Source of the DNA: Trebonia sp963822615
GTDB lineage: Bacteria > Actinomycetota > Actinomycetes > Streptosporangiales > Streptosporangiaceae
Length of the DNA stretch: 64,000 nucleotides
Direction of reading: 5' to 3'
Assembly: GCA_963822615.1 (NCBI GenBank)
Contig: CAWGIM010000021.1
Location: 1,114,674 to 1,178,673 of the forward strand
Shown: positions 16,695 to 26,165 of the stretch, piece after piece
Numbering within the stretch: the stretch's first letter is position 1
Layout: every line of letters begins with the position of its first letter
Program-made: the position numbers and the translations under genes
Notes under the pieces: generated by a model
What the model was told of the DNA's origin: nothing
Database searches by the model: none
What the model saw: only the letters and a program-made list of their open reading frames with translations

Positions 16695-18705
16695 GTGACC
16701 TTGCTTGAGCGCATTAACGGCCCGGAGGACCTCAAGGACCTCAGCCAGGAGCAGCTGAGCCTCCTCGCCGCGGAGATCCGCGACGTCCTGGTCGAGACGG
16801 TGACCAGGACCAGCGGCCACCTGGGGCCGAACCTGGGCGTGGTCGAGCTGACGATCGCGCTGCACCGGGTGTTCGACTCGCCCAAGGACAAGCTGATCTT
16901 CGACACCGGGCACCAGTCGTACGTGCACAAGCTGCTGACCGGGCGGCTCGACCAGTTCAACACGCTGCGGCAGACCGGCGGCCTGTCGGGCTACCCGTGC
17001 CGGGCCGAGTCCGAGCACGACCTGGTGGAGAACAGCCACGCGTCCACCTCGCTGTCCTATGCCGACGGGATGGCCAAGGCCTACCGGCTGCGCGGCGAGT
17101 ACGACCGCCGGGTGGTGGCGGTCATCGGCGACGGCGCGCTGACCGGCGGCATGGCCTGGGAAGCGCTCAACAACATCGCCGTGGCCCGCGACTCCCGGCT
17201 GGTCATCGTGGTCAACGACAACGGCCGGTCCTACCAGCCGACGATCGGCGGCCTGGCCAGCCACCTGAGCTCGATCCGGGTCAGCCAGCGCTACGAGCAG
17301 GTGCTCGACCTCATCAAGTCCACCGTCACCTCCGCCCCGCTGGTGGGCAGCCCGCTGTTCGGCGCGCTGCACGGGGCCAAGAAGGGCCTGAAGGACTTCC
17401 TGCAGCCCCAGGTGCTGTTCGAGGACCTCGGCATCAAGTACATCGGCCCGATCGACGGGCACGACGAGGCAATGACCGAGCACGCGCTGCGCCAGGCCAG
17501 CGAGTACAACGGCCCGGCGCTGGTGCACGTCATCACGCGCAAGGGCTTCGGCTACGCCCTGGCCGAGCAGAACGAGGAGGACCGCCTCCACCAGGTCCCC
17601 GGTACCGGCGGCAAGGCCCCCTTGCCGGCCCGTGTCAGCGGGCACGGTGGCCAACCCGGCGGACACCACCCCGAAGGCGGCCAAGCGCTCCTGGAGCGAG
17701 GTGTACGGCGACGAGATGGTGGCCATCGGCGCCCGCCGCCCGGACGTGGTGGCGATCACCGCCGCCATGCTGCACCCGGTCGGCCTCGCCTCGTTCAAGG
17801 CGGCCTACCCGGAGCGGGTCTACGACGTCGGCATCGCCGAGCAGCACGCGGTGACGATGGCGGCCGGGCTGGCGATGGCCGGGCTGCACCCGGTGGTGTC
17901 GATCTACGCGACCTTCCTCAACCGGGCGTTCGACCAGTTGCTGATGGACGTGGCGCTGCACAAGCTGCCGGTTACCGTCACCCTCGACCGGGCCGGGGTC
18001 ACCGGGCCGGACGGCGCGTCGCACAACGGCATGTGGGACGGCTCCATCCTGCAGGTGATCCCGGGGCTGCGGGTAGCCGCGCCGCGCGACGGCAGCCGCA
18101 TCGCCGAGCTGCTGAACGAGGCGATCGCGGTCAGCGACGGCCCCACCGTGGTCCGCTGGCCCAAGGGCACCGTCGGGGCCGAGGCCGAGGCGGTCGGCCG
18201 CCTCGGCCAGATGGACGTGCTGGCCAGGCCCGCGGCCGGCCTCGGCCGCGACGTGCTGCTGCTGGGCGCCGGACCGATGGCGGTGACCTGCGTCGAGGTC
18301 GCCCGGCGGCTGGTCGACCACGGCATCGGGGTGACCGTCGTGGACCCGCGCTGGATCAAGCCGGTCGACCAGGCGGTGGCGGGCGAGGCCCGCGGGCACC
18401 GGCTGGTCGCGGTGGTGGAGGACAGCGGCCGGGCCGGCGGCTTCGGTGACGCGGTCGCCCGGCTGCTCCGGGACCACGACGTGGACGTCCCGGTCAAGAC
18501 GTTCGGCATCCCGCAGGAGTTCCTCGACCACGGCTCGCGGGACGAGATCCTGGAGCAGGCCGGGCTCACCCCGCAGCACCTGGCCCGGCAGCTCACCGAG
18601 GCGGTCGCCCGCCGCACGCCCGTGGTCGGCGAGGCGGGCGTCGAGTCGGGCGAGACCGGCGATGCGGCGCAGGACACGTCGACGACGGAGCGGTTGCCCG
18701 AGTAG
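16695..18705 (+). CDS. dxs: 1-deoxy-D-xylulose-5-phosphate synthase, one frameshift as read
   Basis: Thiamine-diphosphate enzyme that joins pyruvate and glyceraldehyde 3-phosphate, the first step of the non-mevalonate isoprenoid pathway. The N-half (16695 to about 17625) has SGHLGPNLGVVELTIALHRV, the TPP site GDGALTGGMAWEALNN and DIEDxGIKYIGPIDGHD-type sequence. The C-half has YDVGIAEQHAVTMAAGLA and LDRAGVTGPDGASHNG. Total length is about 668 residues, normal for Dxs. A one-base shift near 17620-17632, in a C-rich linker between the domains, separates the halves. Dxs is normally essential, so this is strong evidence of base-calling error. GTG 16695 is chosen for the GAGGAGC site just upstream. 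Confidence 0.9.
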
Positions 18706-18715
18706 GTTTAGGGCT

Positions 18716-20200
18716 ATGCCCCTGAACGTCGCCGTCGTCGGCTCCGGCCCGGCCGGCCTGTATACCGCCGAGGCCCTGGTCAAGCAGGCGGCGCTGCTGC
18801 CGTCGCCCGTCGACATGCGCGTCGACGTCCTCGACCGCCTGCCGACGCCGTACGGCCTGGTCCGCTACGGAGTGGCGCCGGACCACAAGTCGATCAAGTC
18901 GGTCGCCAACTACCTGCGCCGCGTGCTCGAGTCGCCCGGCGTGACGTTCGTCGGCGGCGTCCACTTCGGCACCGACGTCACCCGCGAGGACCTGCTCGGC
19001 ACCTACGACGCGGTGGTGTACGCGACCGGGGCGATGCGCGACCGGCGGCTGGGCATCCCCGGCGAGGACCTGCCGGGCAGCCACGCGGCGACCGACTTCG
19101 TCAACTGGTACTGCGGCCACCCCGACGTCGAGCCGGGCGCGTTCGCCCTCGACGCGGAGTCGGTCGCGGTGATCGGCGTCGGTAACGTCGCGGTCGACGT
19201 GGCCCGGATCCTGGCCCGCGACCCGGCCGAGCTTGAGCAGACCGACATCCCGGAGCCGGTGATGGACGCGCTGCGGGCGTCCAAGGTCCGCGAGGTGCAC
19301 GTCATCGGCCGCCGCGGCCCCGCCCAGGCCAAGTTCACCACCAAGGAACTGCGCGAGCTGGGCGAGCTCGGCCGCGTGCGGGTGAGCGCGGACGCGGCCG
19401 AGCTCGACCTGGAGCACGGCTTCGACGCCTCAGGCGAGTCGGCCGCGCTGGTCGCCGCCGACCGGCGGGTGCGCGGCAACCTGGTCGCGATGGCGGGCTG
19501 GCCCAGTGACCTGGCGGACGAGGCCGACGCGGCGGGCAGCCGGCGGCTGCGGCTGCGGTTCTGGCTGCGCCCGGCCGAAGTGCACGGGTCATCGGCCGGA
19601 ACGGTGGCGGGACTGCGCCTGGAGCGCACCCGGCTGACCGAGAGCGGCAAGCTCGAGGGGACCGGGGAGTTCGAGACGCTCGACGCCCAGCTCGTGCTGC
19701 GCAGCGTCGGCTACCAGTCCGTCCCGCTGCCCGGCGTCCCGTTCGACACCCGCAGCTACACGGTGCCTAACGCGGCCGGCCGGGTGCTGTCGGAATCGGG
19801 TGAGCCGTTGCCCGGTGAGTACGTGGCGGGCTGGCTCAAGCGCGGGCCGACCGGGGTGATCGGCACCAACAAGGCCGACGCGGCCGAGACCGTCCAGGCG
19901 CTGCTGGCCGACCTGGCAGGCGGCCCGGACGTCACCGAGGGCAAGCTGCCGCGGCCCGGGCTGCTGCGGCTCCCGGACGCGGCCGAGCTGCCCGAGCCGG
20001 AGGAGGCGGCGGGCGGCTCAGCCCGCCGGTCGGCGATCGCCCAGCTCCTCGATACCCGCGGCGTGCAGCCCGTCTCCTACGCCGACTGGCTGCGGATCTC
20101 GGCCGCCGAGGAGGACCTGGCGGCCGGCCTCGGCCGCGGCGACCGGGTCAAGCTGCCGCACCGGGACGCGGTGTGGTCGGCGGCCCGTCCAGCCGAATGA
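18716..20200 (+). CDS. fprA: FAD-dependent ferredoxin/adrenodoxin-type NADP reductase (FprA-like)
   Basis: 494 residues. The FAD motif GSGPAGLYTAEAL is at the N-terminus, followed by RLPTPYGLVRYGVAPDH, a hallmark of FprA and adrenodoxin reductases. The NADP motif VIGVGNVAVDVARIL is near residue 160, and the C-terminal GWLKRGPTGVIGTNKADA is also typical. It transfers electrons between NADPH and ferredoxin or flavodoxin. It starts ten bases after dxs. A -10-like TAGGTT seven bases before the ATG suggests an additional leaderless transcript. Supplying ferredoxin to late isoprenoid enzymes is a tempting link with dxs but is inference. Confidence 0.92.
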   Translation: MPLNVAVVGSGPAGLYTAEALVKQAALLPSPVDMRVDVLDRLPTPYGLVRYGVAPDHKSIKSVANYLRRVLESPGVTFVGGVHFGTDVTREDLLGTYDAVVYATGAMRDRRLGIPGEDLPGSHAATDFVNWYCGHPDVEPGAFALDAESVAVIGVGNVAVDVARILARDPAELEQTDIPEPVMDALRASKVREVHVIGRRGPAQAKFTTKELRELGELGRVRVSADAAELDLEHGFDASGESAALVAADRRVRGNLVAMAGWPSDLADEADAAGSRRLRLRFWLRPAEVHGSSAGTVAGLRLERTRLTESGKLEGTGEFETLDAQLVLRSVGYQSVPLPGVPFDTRSYTVPNAAGRVLSESGEPLPGEYVAGWLKRGPTGVIGTNKADAAETVQALLADLAGGPDVTEGKLPRPGLLRLPDAAELPEPEEAAGGSARRSAIAQLLDTRGVQPVSYADWLRISAAEEDLAAGLGRGDRVKLPHRDAVWSAARPAE

Positions 20201-20245
20201 GTGGCAGCGCTACCAAAAGTTAACACTTGCGGACCGCTCGGCCCC

Positions 20246-20274
20246 TTGCCATCGAGAGTCACTGTCCGTAAGAA
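20246..20274 (+). promoter_or_regulatory. Candidate sigma-70 promoter before the 101-residue protein
   Basis: TTGCCA (20246-20251) and TAAGAA (20269-20274) are separated by 17 bases. The spacing is ideal and the hexamers stand out in the 179-base gap 20201-20379, which is otherwise featureless. Confidence 0.5.
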
Positions 20275-20379
20275 TGTCACTACCCCTCGGCATTATGGTA
20301 CGGCGCAGGATCATGACAGCTGGTCCGGCGGCTTGGTGGCCGCGTGTTGGCCGCGGCGAGCACGGCAAAGGGGATTGAC

Positions 20380-20685
20380 ATGTTTGCGAGCGCATCCGAA
20401 ACGCAGCCGCTAGTGCTGGCGGAGACCCTGGGACTGGCGATGGCGCGGCGGGCCGCGGACATCCTCGAACGCCACCGGGGAGCGCTCAGCCTGAACGGGC
20501 CGCAGGCCGTGCCGGTGCAGCGCGGCGTGGACGAGCAGTTCGCGGTCGACAACGCGATCTTCACCGCGGTGCTCGACGCCGCTAACGAGTGCCTGGGCCG
20601 GTTCGACGCCCGGCCGGCCGACGACCGCTGGTGCGACGCCCTGCTGCAGGTCCTCACCCTCAGCCAGCTCGCTGAGCTGGAGTAG
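20380..20685 (+). CDS. Small hypothetical protein, all-helical
   Basis: 101 residues from ATG 20380, preceded by AAAGGGGAT as ribosome-binding site. The protein looks mainly helical (VLAETLGLAMARRAADILERH; AIFTAVLDAANECLGRF) and has no membrane segment or signal peptide. I do not recognise a family. A promoter of good quality upstream, normal codon use and the lack of a competing frame support it as real. It converges with the monooxygenase on the other strand. Confidence 0.65.
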   Translation: MFASASETQPLVLAETLGLAMARRAADILERHRGALSLNGPQAVPVQRGVDEQFAVDNAIFTAVLDAANECLGRFDARPADDRWCDALLQVLTLSQLAELE

Positions 20686-20690
20686 GCCAC

Positions 20691-21017
20691 TTAGCCGGGG
20701 ACGGCCAGCTCGCCCAGCAGCGACCAGTCGTCCTGGGGGACGGTGGCGTTGACGATCCGCGGGGTGCGCGCCAGGTGCGGTGGGAGCGTCTGCTGCGCCT
20801 CCTTGAAGTGCGCCGAGGTCACGTGGGCGGCCCCCGCCGCCTGGTCGCGGAACGCCTCGACCAGCACGTACTCATTCGGGTCGGCCAGGCTGCGGGACCA
20901 GTCGAACCACAGGCAGCCGGGCTCGCCCCTGGTCGCCGCGGTGAAGTCGGCGACGATCCGCGGCCACTGGTCGGCGTCCTGCGGACGGATCTGGAACTTC
21001 GCCGTGATGAAGATCAT
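20691..21017 (-). CDS. Antibiotic biosynthesis monooxygenase (ABM) / YgiN-like protein
   Basis: 108 residues, ferredoxin-like alpha/beta barrel: MIFITAKFQIRPQDADQW, then GCLWFDWSRSLADPNEYVLV and AFRDQAAGAAHVTSAHF, in the usual ABM order with the conserved histidine near the end of the second helix. ATG 21017 gives the normal family length; a longer frame upstream does not look like protein. Family members are small cofactor-free oxygenases or quinone-handling proteins; the substrate is unknown. Confidence 0.85.
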   Translation of the reverse strand: MIFITAKFQIRPQDADQWPRIVADFTAATRGEPGCLWFDWSRSLADPNEYVLVEAFRDQAAGAAHVTSAHFKEAQQTLPPHLARTPRIVNATVPQDDWSLLGELAVPG

Positions 21018-21195
21018 CAGTCCTCCATGAAACCGCGCGCGGGCATCGGCTTCATCGTCCCCGCCTGGCCCGCTCCCGTTCGTCTCAGCCAGAGACGGTC
21101 CCCCTTCGTTGCCAGCCTCCATGATCACTACTATTATCGCCGGAATAGTGGTTATTTCCCCCGGCCTGACCGGGGTGGGCTGAGCAGGGGGACTG

Positions 21196-22179
21196 ATGGC
21201 GCTGCCCGACTTCCTGATAGCCGGGGTTCCCAAGGCGGGGACGACCGCACTGCACGCGGCGCTGGCCCGGCACCCCGGCCTGTACCTGTCGCCGATCAAG
21301 GAGCCGAAGTTCTTCCTCACCGACGGCCCGCCGCCGACCAGGGGCGGCCCCGGTGACGCGCTGACCTACCGTGAGCACGTCTGGGAGCAGCCGAAGTACG
21401 AGGCGCTGTTCGCCGCCGCGCCCCCGGGCACGCTGCGCGGCGAGGCGACCCCGCTGTACTTCTATGACCCGGCCGCGATGAGCCGCATCCACGCGCTGAT
21501 CCCGGACGCCAGGATCATCGTGGTCATCAGGGACCCGGTGGAGCGGGCGCACTCCAACTGGACCCACCTGTGGTCGGCCGGGCTTGAGCCGGAAGGGGAC
21601 TTCCTGCGCGCCTGCGACGAGGAGCCGGGCCGGATCGCGGCCGGCTGGGCGTCGTTCTGGCACTACACCGGCCTGGGCCGGTACGGGCAGCAGCTCGCCC
21701 ACGCCTACTCGCTGTTCCCCCGCGAGCAGGTCCTCGTCATCCGCTACCGGCTGCTCATCGATGACCCGGTCAGTACCCTCGACCAGATCTGCGCCTTCAT
21801 CGGCGCGCCGACCGGGGTGCTCACCGAGATCCCGCGGGAGAACGTCACCGCCCACCCCGAGCAGACGCTCGCGCACCGCGCGGTCGCCCTCGGCATGCGC
21901 GCCAGCAACGCGGCCGGGCGGCTGCTGCCGGGGACCGCGGCGACCGCCGCCACCCACCGGCTCGAACGCTACCTGCAGCGCGGCCGGCGCGAGCGCCAGC
22001 CGCTGAGCTGGCAGCAGCGCCAGGCGCTGCTGCCCCGGTTCGCCGACGACATCCGGCTGCTCGGCGAGCTGCTGGGCGAGGACTTCACCGACTGGCTGGC
22101 GCCCCGCGACCGCTCGGGCAACATGGTCGGCTCCCGCCCGGTCGGGCAGGGCCAGGCCAAGAACGGGCTGCGCCGCTGA
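21196..22179 (+). CDS. PAPS-dependent sulfotransferase domain protein
   Basis: 327 residues. The 5'-phosphosulfate loop is IAGVPKAGTTALHAALARHP near the N-terminus, followed by SPIKEPKFF. The 3'-phosphate site is IIVVIRDPVERAHSNWTHL near residue 115. VLVIRYRLLIDDPVSTLDQI matches the C-terminal part of bacterial sulfotransferase family 1/3 proteins. It moves sulfate from PAPS to a hydroxyl or amine acceptor, probably a glycolipid or sugar given the similarity to NodH/heparan-type enzymes. A dyad ACTATT-N8-AATAGT near 21130-21150 is a possible promoter or operator. Confidence 0.9.
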   Translation: MALPDFLIAGVPKAGTTALHAALARHPGLYLSPIKEPKFFLTDGPPPTRGGPGDALTYREHVWEQPKYEALFAAAPPGTLRGEATPLYFYDPAAMSRIHALIPDARIIVVIRDPVERAHSNWTHLWSAGLEPEGDFLRACDEEPGRIAAGWASFWHYTGLGRYGQQLAHAYSLFPREQVLVIRYRLLIDDPVSTLDQICAFIGAPTGVLTEIPRENVTAHPEQTLAHRAVALGMRASNAAGRLLPGTAATAATHRLERYLQRGRRERQPLSWQQRQALLPRFADDIRLLGELLGEDFTDWLAPRDRSGNMVGSRPVGQGQAKNGLRR

Positions 22180-22217
22180 CCGGCGGTGCCCAGTCCCCGG
22201 TGCTCAGCCCCGGGTGC

Positions 22218-23143
22218 TCAGCGCAGCTCGGTGACCAGCGCGTGCGACCCGTCCGGGCGGGCCAGCTCGTAGTACAGCCGGGTGCGCCCGTCCGGCAGGT
22301 CCACCAGGTCGAGGTAGCGCAGGGCCCCCCGGCCGTAGGGCGAGGCGGCGGCGGGGCCGGCCCCGGCACCGACGCGGCCACCAGGGCGGCCGGGTCGGTG
22401 CCGTAGGCGACGCCGGTGCGCTCCTCGTAGTTCTCGGCCGCGCTCGCCCGGCCGTCGTAGTAGGCGGTGACCCGGCGCCGTCCGGCCCCGTCGCCGAAGC
22501 GCACCGCGGTGACCCGGGTGCCGCGCGAGTCCCACTCGCCCGGCCGCCCGGCCAGGGCGGTGCCCTGCCAGGTCCAGTCGAGGCCGTCCGCGCTGGTGGC
22601 GTACTCGGTGGTCATCTGGTCGGTCTCGTCCGGGTCGGCCAGCGGGTGGATGGTCGCCCACATGTGCCACTGGCCGCCGTGCCAGGTGATCACCGGGTCC
22701 TTGACCGCCCGCTTGCGCGGGTCGCCGGGCAGCACCACCGTGCGCCTGCGCGGGTCGAACGCGGCCGGGCGGGCCGCGTCGGCTACCTCGACCCGCCAGT
22801 GCTTGGTGCCGGTGGTGGCGCAGCTCAGGTAGAGCCGCCAGCCGCCGTCGGGCAGCCGCACCAGCTCGGGCCGCTCCAGTGACTCGGTGTCCAGCTCATC
22901 CTTGGTGATGACCGTCAGCGGCTGGCCGAAGTGCACCCCGTCGGCCGCGAAGGCGACCGCGACCGCGTACCCGCGGCCGTCGCCGAGCGGGCGGCGCAGC
23001 CGGTAGGCGAGGTAGACGCCGTCGTCAGCGGCGACCGCGGACGGGCCGCCCGCCCAGAAGCCGTCTCCGCTGCCCGGCGGCTCCACCGCGGTGACCGCGT
23101 CGGCCGGGCGGGGGAGCAGGGTAGGGCTATCGCCACTAATCAT
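22218..23143 (-). CDS. Beta-propeller (GH43/GH32-like) protein, one frameshift as read
   Basis: About 308 residues with repeated blades: DGFWAGGPSAVAADDGVYL, ELVRLPDGGWRLYLS, then KDPVITWHGGQWHMWAT and EYATSADGLDWTWQGTAL. This is the five-bladed propeller seen in GH43, GH32 and related hydrolases or sugar-binding proteins. No signal peptide is evident. The frame shifts once near 22370; downstream the minus strand continues as LRYLDLVDLPDGRTRLYY to the TGA at 22218. I cannot place catalytic acids with confidence, so hydrolase activity is only possible. Confidence 0.7.
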
Positions 23144-23223
23144 GTAGGAATTATAGGCAACATTTACTGTCCGGCGGTGCGGTAACCGTATTTTGGGCCG
23201 CGTCCGTGTCGTCCCCCGTCACG

Positions 23224-23266
23224 CCCGCCGGCCTGCGCAAAGTCTCTCGCATTGGCGGCCGGCGGG
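23224..23266. repeat. Inverted repeat in the divergent gap 23144-23336
   Basis: CCCGCCGGCC (23224-23233) pairs perfectly with GGCCGGCGGG (23257-23266) across a 23-base loop. It lies between the propeller gene (minus) and the DUF4232 gene (plus). A transcript hairpin in the DUF4232 leader or a protein site are both possible. Confidence 0.55.
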
Positions 23267-23336
23267 GCTAGGCAAACCAGGATGCAAGGGTGAAGATAGG
23301 TATACGTATGCGCCGAGTGGAGCAAGGGGGGCGGCG

Positions 23337-23957
23337 ATGCGGGCAGGCGCACGGCCGTACTTCCGGCTGGTCACCATGGTGGCTTTCGGTGCCACCGCGA
23401 CGCTCGCGATCCTCCTCAGTGCCAACCCGGGCCAGGGCGGCACCGTGCTCGGCGCCGCCAGTGCCAGCGGCAGCGCCAGTGCCAGCGGGGGAGGGCAGCC
23501 ACTGGCCGCCCCGGCCGGCCCTGCCGCGCCGTCCTGCCCGTCGTCGGGGCTGCGCATCTTCGTCGGCCCCGGCAACCGGGTTACCGCCGCTGTCACCCGC
23601 TACGCGCTCGACTTCACCAACGTCTCCCGCGCGGCCTGCGCGCTGGCCGGCTACCCCCAGGTCGCGGCCTACCGGGGAGACGGGGAGCAGGTCGGCGCGA
23701 GCGCCGCCCACGACACCTCGGTCGCGGCCGGCCGCGTGCTGCTCGCGCCCGGGCAGACCGCGCACGCGTCCCTGGACGCGGCCAGGGCGCTGCCCGGGTG
23801 CCGGCCGGTGCGGGCGGCCGGGCTACGGGTGATCGTGGCGCCCGGCCAGCCGCCGATCCGCTACGTCCGCCCGCTCACCGCCTGTGCCGCCGCGGACGCC
23901 AGCGGGCAGAATTACCTGCGGGTTCGAGCCATCCAGGCCGGCTCGGGAGCGGCATAG
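23337..23957 (+). CDS. DUF4232 domain protein, probably exported
   Basis: 206 residues from ATG 23337. An N-terminal hydrophobic helix (LVTMVAFGATATLAILL) acts as signal or anchor, followed by an Ala/Ser/Gly linker. The DUF4232 beta-sandwich has its cysteine pattern CPSSGLRIFVGPGN, then ALDFTNVSRAACALAGYPQV, LLAPGQTAHASLD and a C-terminal cysteine. The family is common in actinobacterial cell envelopes; its function is unknown. Disulfide-forming cysteines fit an extracytoplasmic location. Confidence 0.8.
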   Translation: MRAGARPYFRLVTMVAFGATATLAILLSANPGQGGTVLGAASASGSASASGGGQPLAAPAGPAAPSCPSSGLRIFVGPGNRVTAAVTRYALDFTNVSRAACALAGYPQVAAYRGDGEQVGASAAHDTSVAAGRVLLAPGQTAHASLDAARALPGCRPVRAAGLRVIVAPGQPPIRYVRPLTACAAADASGQNYLRVRAIQAGSGAA

Positions 23958-24029
23958 CAGCCGACCGTCAGCCGCCGATGAGGCGGGGTGGCCGCTTTTG
24001 GCCGGCCCCGGCGCGGGAAAATGGGGATC

Positions 24030-26165
24030 ATGAGCGTCAGCGAGACCGTGCCGGCCGGAGCCGAGCAAGACCCAAGCCTCCCGGCCGGCCGCTACCTCGA
24101 CCGGGAGCAGAGCTGGATCCTGTTCAACCAGCGGGTGCTCGAGCTAGCCGAGGACGAGCAGACGCCGCTGCTCGAGCGGGTGCGGTTCCTCGCCATCTTC
24201 GCGTCCAACCTGGATGAGTTCTTCATGGTCCGGGTGGCCGGGCTGATGCGCCGGATGGCGGCGGGCCTCCCGGTCACCATCCCGTCCGGCTTTACCCCCG
24301 ACGAGCTGCTGCACAACACCCTCACCGAGTCCGGCGAGCTGGCCCGGCGGCACGCGGCCGCCTTCGCCGACCTCATCAAGCCCGAGCTGGCCAAGCAGGA
24401 CATCGAGGTGCTGCGCTGGGGCGACCTGACCAGCGGCGAGCGGGCGGAGCTGGCCGAGCTGTTCCGCCACCAGGTCTACCCGGTCCTCACGCCGCTGGTG
24501 GTGGACCCGTCGCACCCGTTCCCTTTCATCTCCGGGCTGTCGCTCAACCTGGCGGTCACCCTCACCGACCCGGCCAACGGGGCCAAGCTGTTCGCCCGGG
24601 TGAAGGTGCCGCCCTCGCTGCCGCGGTTCGTGCACGTGAACCACCACCGCTTCGTGCCGATCGAGGACGTGATCGCCGCGCACCTGAACCAGCTTTTCGG
24701 CGGCATGGACATCGACGAGCACTACGCGTTCCGGGTCACCCGGGTGCGCGAGCTCGAGGTCGACGAGGACGTGACCGAGAACCTGCTCCAGGCCCTCGAG
24801 CGTGAGCTGGTCAAGCGCCGGTTCGAGCCCGCGATCCGGCTTGAGGTCGAGGCGGACATGTCGAGCGACGTGCTCTGCCGGCTGGCCCGCGAGCTGCAGG
24901 TGGACGACGGCGCGGTCTACCGGCTGCCCGGCCCGCTCGACCTGACCGGACTCAACGAGATCGCCGACCTGCCCCTCGGTGAGCTGCGCTACTCGCAGTT
25001 CGTGCCGAACGCGAAGGCGGTGCCGACCGACGTTTCCATCTTCACCGCCCTGGACGAGCGCGACATCCTGGTGCACCACCCCTACGACTCGTTCACCACC
25101 ACCGTGCAGCGGCTGGTGGAGGAGGCCGCCGCCGACCCGCGGGTGCTCGCCATCAAGCAGACGCTGTACCGCACCAGCGGGCAGAGCCCGATCGTGGACG
25201 CGCTGATCGACGCGGCCGAGGCGGGCAAGCAGGTCGTGGTGGTGGTGGAGATCCAGGCGCGGTTCGACGAGCGGGCCAACATCGCCTGGGCGCGCAAGCT
25301 GGAGGAAGCGGGCTGCCACGTCGTCTACGGCTTCGTCGGCATGAAGACCCATGCCAAGCTGATGCTGATCGTCCGCCAGCAGGCCGACGGCACGCTTGTG
25401 CGGTACTGCCACATCGGCACCGGTAACTACAACTCCACCACCGCCCGCCTGTACGAGGACTTCGGCCTGCTCACCGCCGACCGGCGGGTCGGCGAGGACG
25501 TCACCGACCTGTTCAACCACCTGACCGGGTACAGCCGCAAGACCGGCTACCGGCGGCTGCTGGTGGCGCCGGAGTCGCTGCGGGCGGGCATCGTCGGCCG
25601 CATCGGCCGCCAGGCCGCCCGGGCGCGGGCGGGCAAGCCGGCCAGGATCGCCTTCAAGTGCAACGCGCTGGTGGACGAGGTGGTGATCGACGCGCTTTAC
25701 CGGGCCGCGCAGGCCGGGGTGCCGATCGACATCTGGGTCCGCGGTATGTGCGCGCTTCGCCCTGACATGCCGGGCTTTTCGGATAACATCCGGGTGCGCA
25801 GCGTGCTGGGCCGGTTCCTCGAGCACTCGAGGATCTACACCTTCGGCACCGGCGCGCCCGATCCCGACCCGCAGCCGGGAGAGGACCCGGACGCGGGCAA
25901 CGAGGTCTGGCTGGGCAGCGCCGACATGATGCACCGTAACCTCGACCGGCGGGTGGAGAGCCTGGTGCGGGTGTCCGACCCGGCGCACTGCAGCAGGCTT
26001 CGCGAGCTGCTCGCGCTGGGCATGGATGACGGCACTTCCTCGTGGTGGCTCGGCCGTGACGGCAACTGGACCAGGCACGCGCGCGACGCTTCGGGCACGC
26101 CACTGCTCGACGTGCAGGAGGAACTGATTACTGACAAGACCCGGGGACGCCTACCCGATGCCTAG
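24030..26165 (+). CDS. ppk1: Polyphosphate kinase 1
   Basis: 711 residues. The N domain is YLDREQSWILFNQRVLELA, then FLAIFASNLDEFFMVRVAGL. The head domain leads to two phospholipase-D-like catalytic halves, KTHAKLMLIVRQQADG and YCHIGTGNYNSTTARLYEDF, with the phospho-accepting histidine in the HIGTGNYN region. It makes polyphosphate from ATP. ATG 24030 is used; ATG 24021 is an in-frame alternative with equally weak upstream signal. Its last eight bases overlap the Nudix gene, so polyphosphate synthesis and nucleotide clean-up are co-transcribed. Confidence 0.95.
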   Translation: MSVSETVPAGAEQDPSLPAGRYLDREQSWILFNQRVLELAEDEQTPLLERVRFLAIFASNLDEFFMVRVAGLMRRMAAGLPVTIPSGFTPDELLHNTLTESGELARRHAAAFADLIKPELAKQDIEVLRWGDLTSGERAELAELFRHQVYPVLTPLVVDPSHPFPFISGLSLNLAVTLTDPANGAKLFARVKVPPSLPRFVHVNHHRFVPIEDVIAAHLNQLFGGMDIDEHYAFRVTRVRELEVDEDVTENLLQALERELVKRRFEPAIRLEVEADMSSDVLCRLARELQVDDGAVYRLPGPLDLTGLNEIADLPLGELRYSQFVPNAKAVPTDVSIFTALDERDILVHHPYDSFTTTVQRLVEEAAADPRVLAIKQTLYRTSGQSPIVDALIDAAEAGKQVVVVVEIQARFDERANIAWARKLEEAGCHVVYGFVGMKTHAKLMLIVRQQADGTLVRYCHIGTGNYNSTTARLYEDFGLLTADRRVGEDVTDLFNHLTGYSRKTGYRRLLVAPESLRAGIVGRIGRQAARARAGKPARIAFKCNALVDEVVIDALYRAAQAGVPIDIWVRGMCALRPDMPGFSDNIRVRSVLGRFLEHSRIYTFGTGAPDPDPQPGEDPDAGNEVWLGSADMMHRNLDRRVESLVRVSDPAHCSRLRELLALGMDDGTSSWWLGRDGNWTRHARDASGTPLLDVQEELITDKTRGRLPDA

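Noticed and set aside
20691..21320. 209-residue version of the ABM-family protein with a longer N-terminus
   Set aside because: The extra 101 residues would cross the sulfotransferase start and do not look like protein; the 108-residue form matches the family.
24144..26078. 644-residue minus-strand open frame opposite ppk1
   Set aside because: Ppk1 is certain on the plus strand, and the antisense frame shows no motif.
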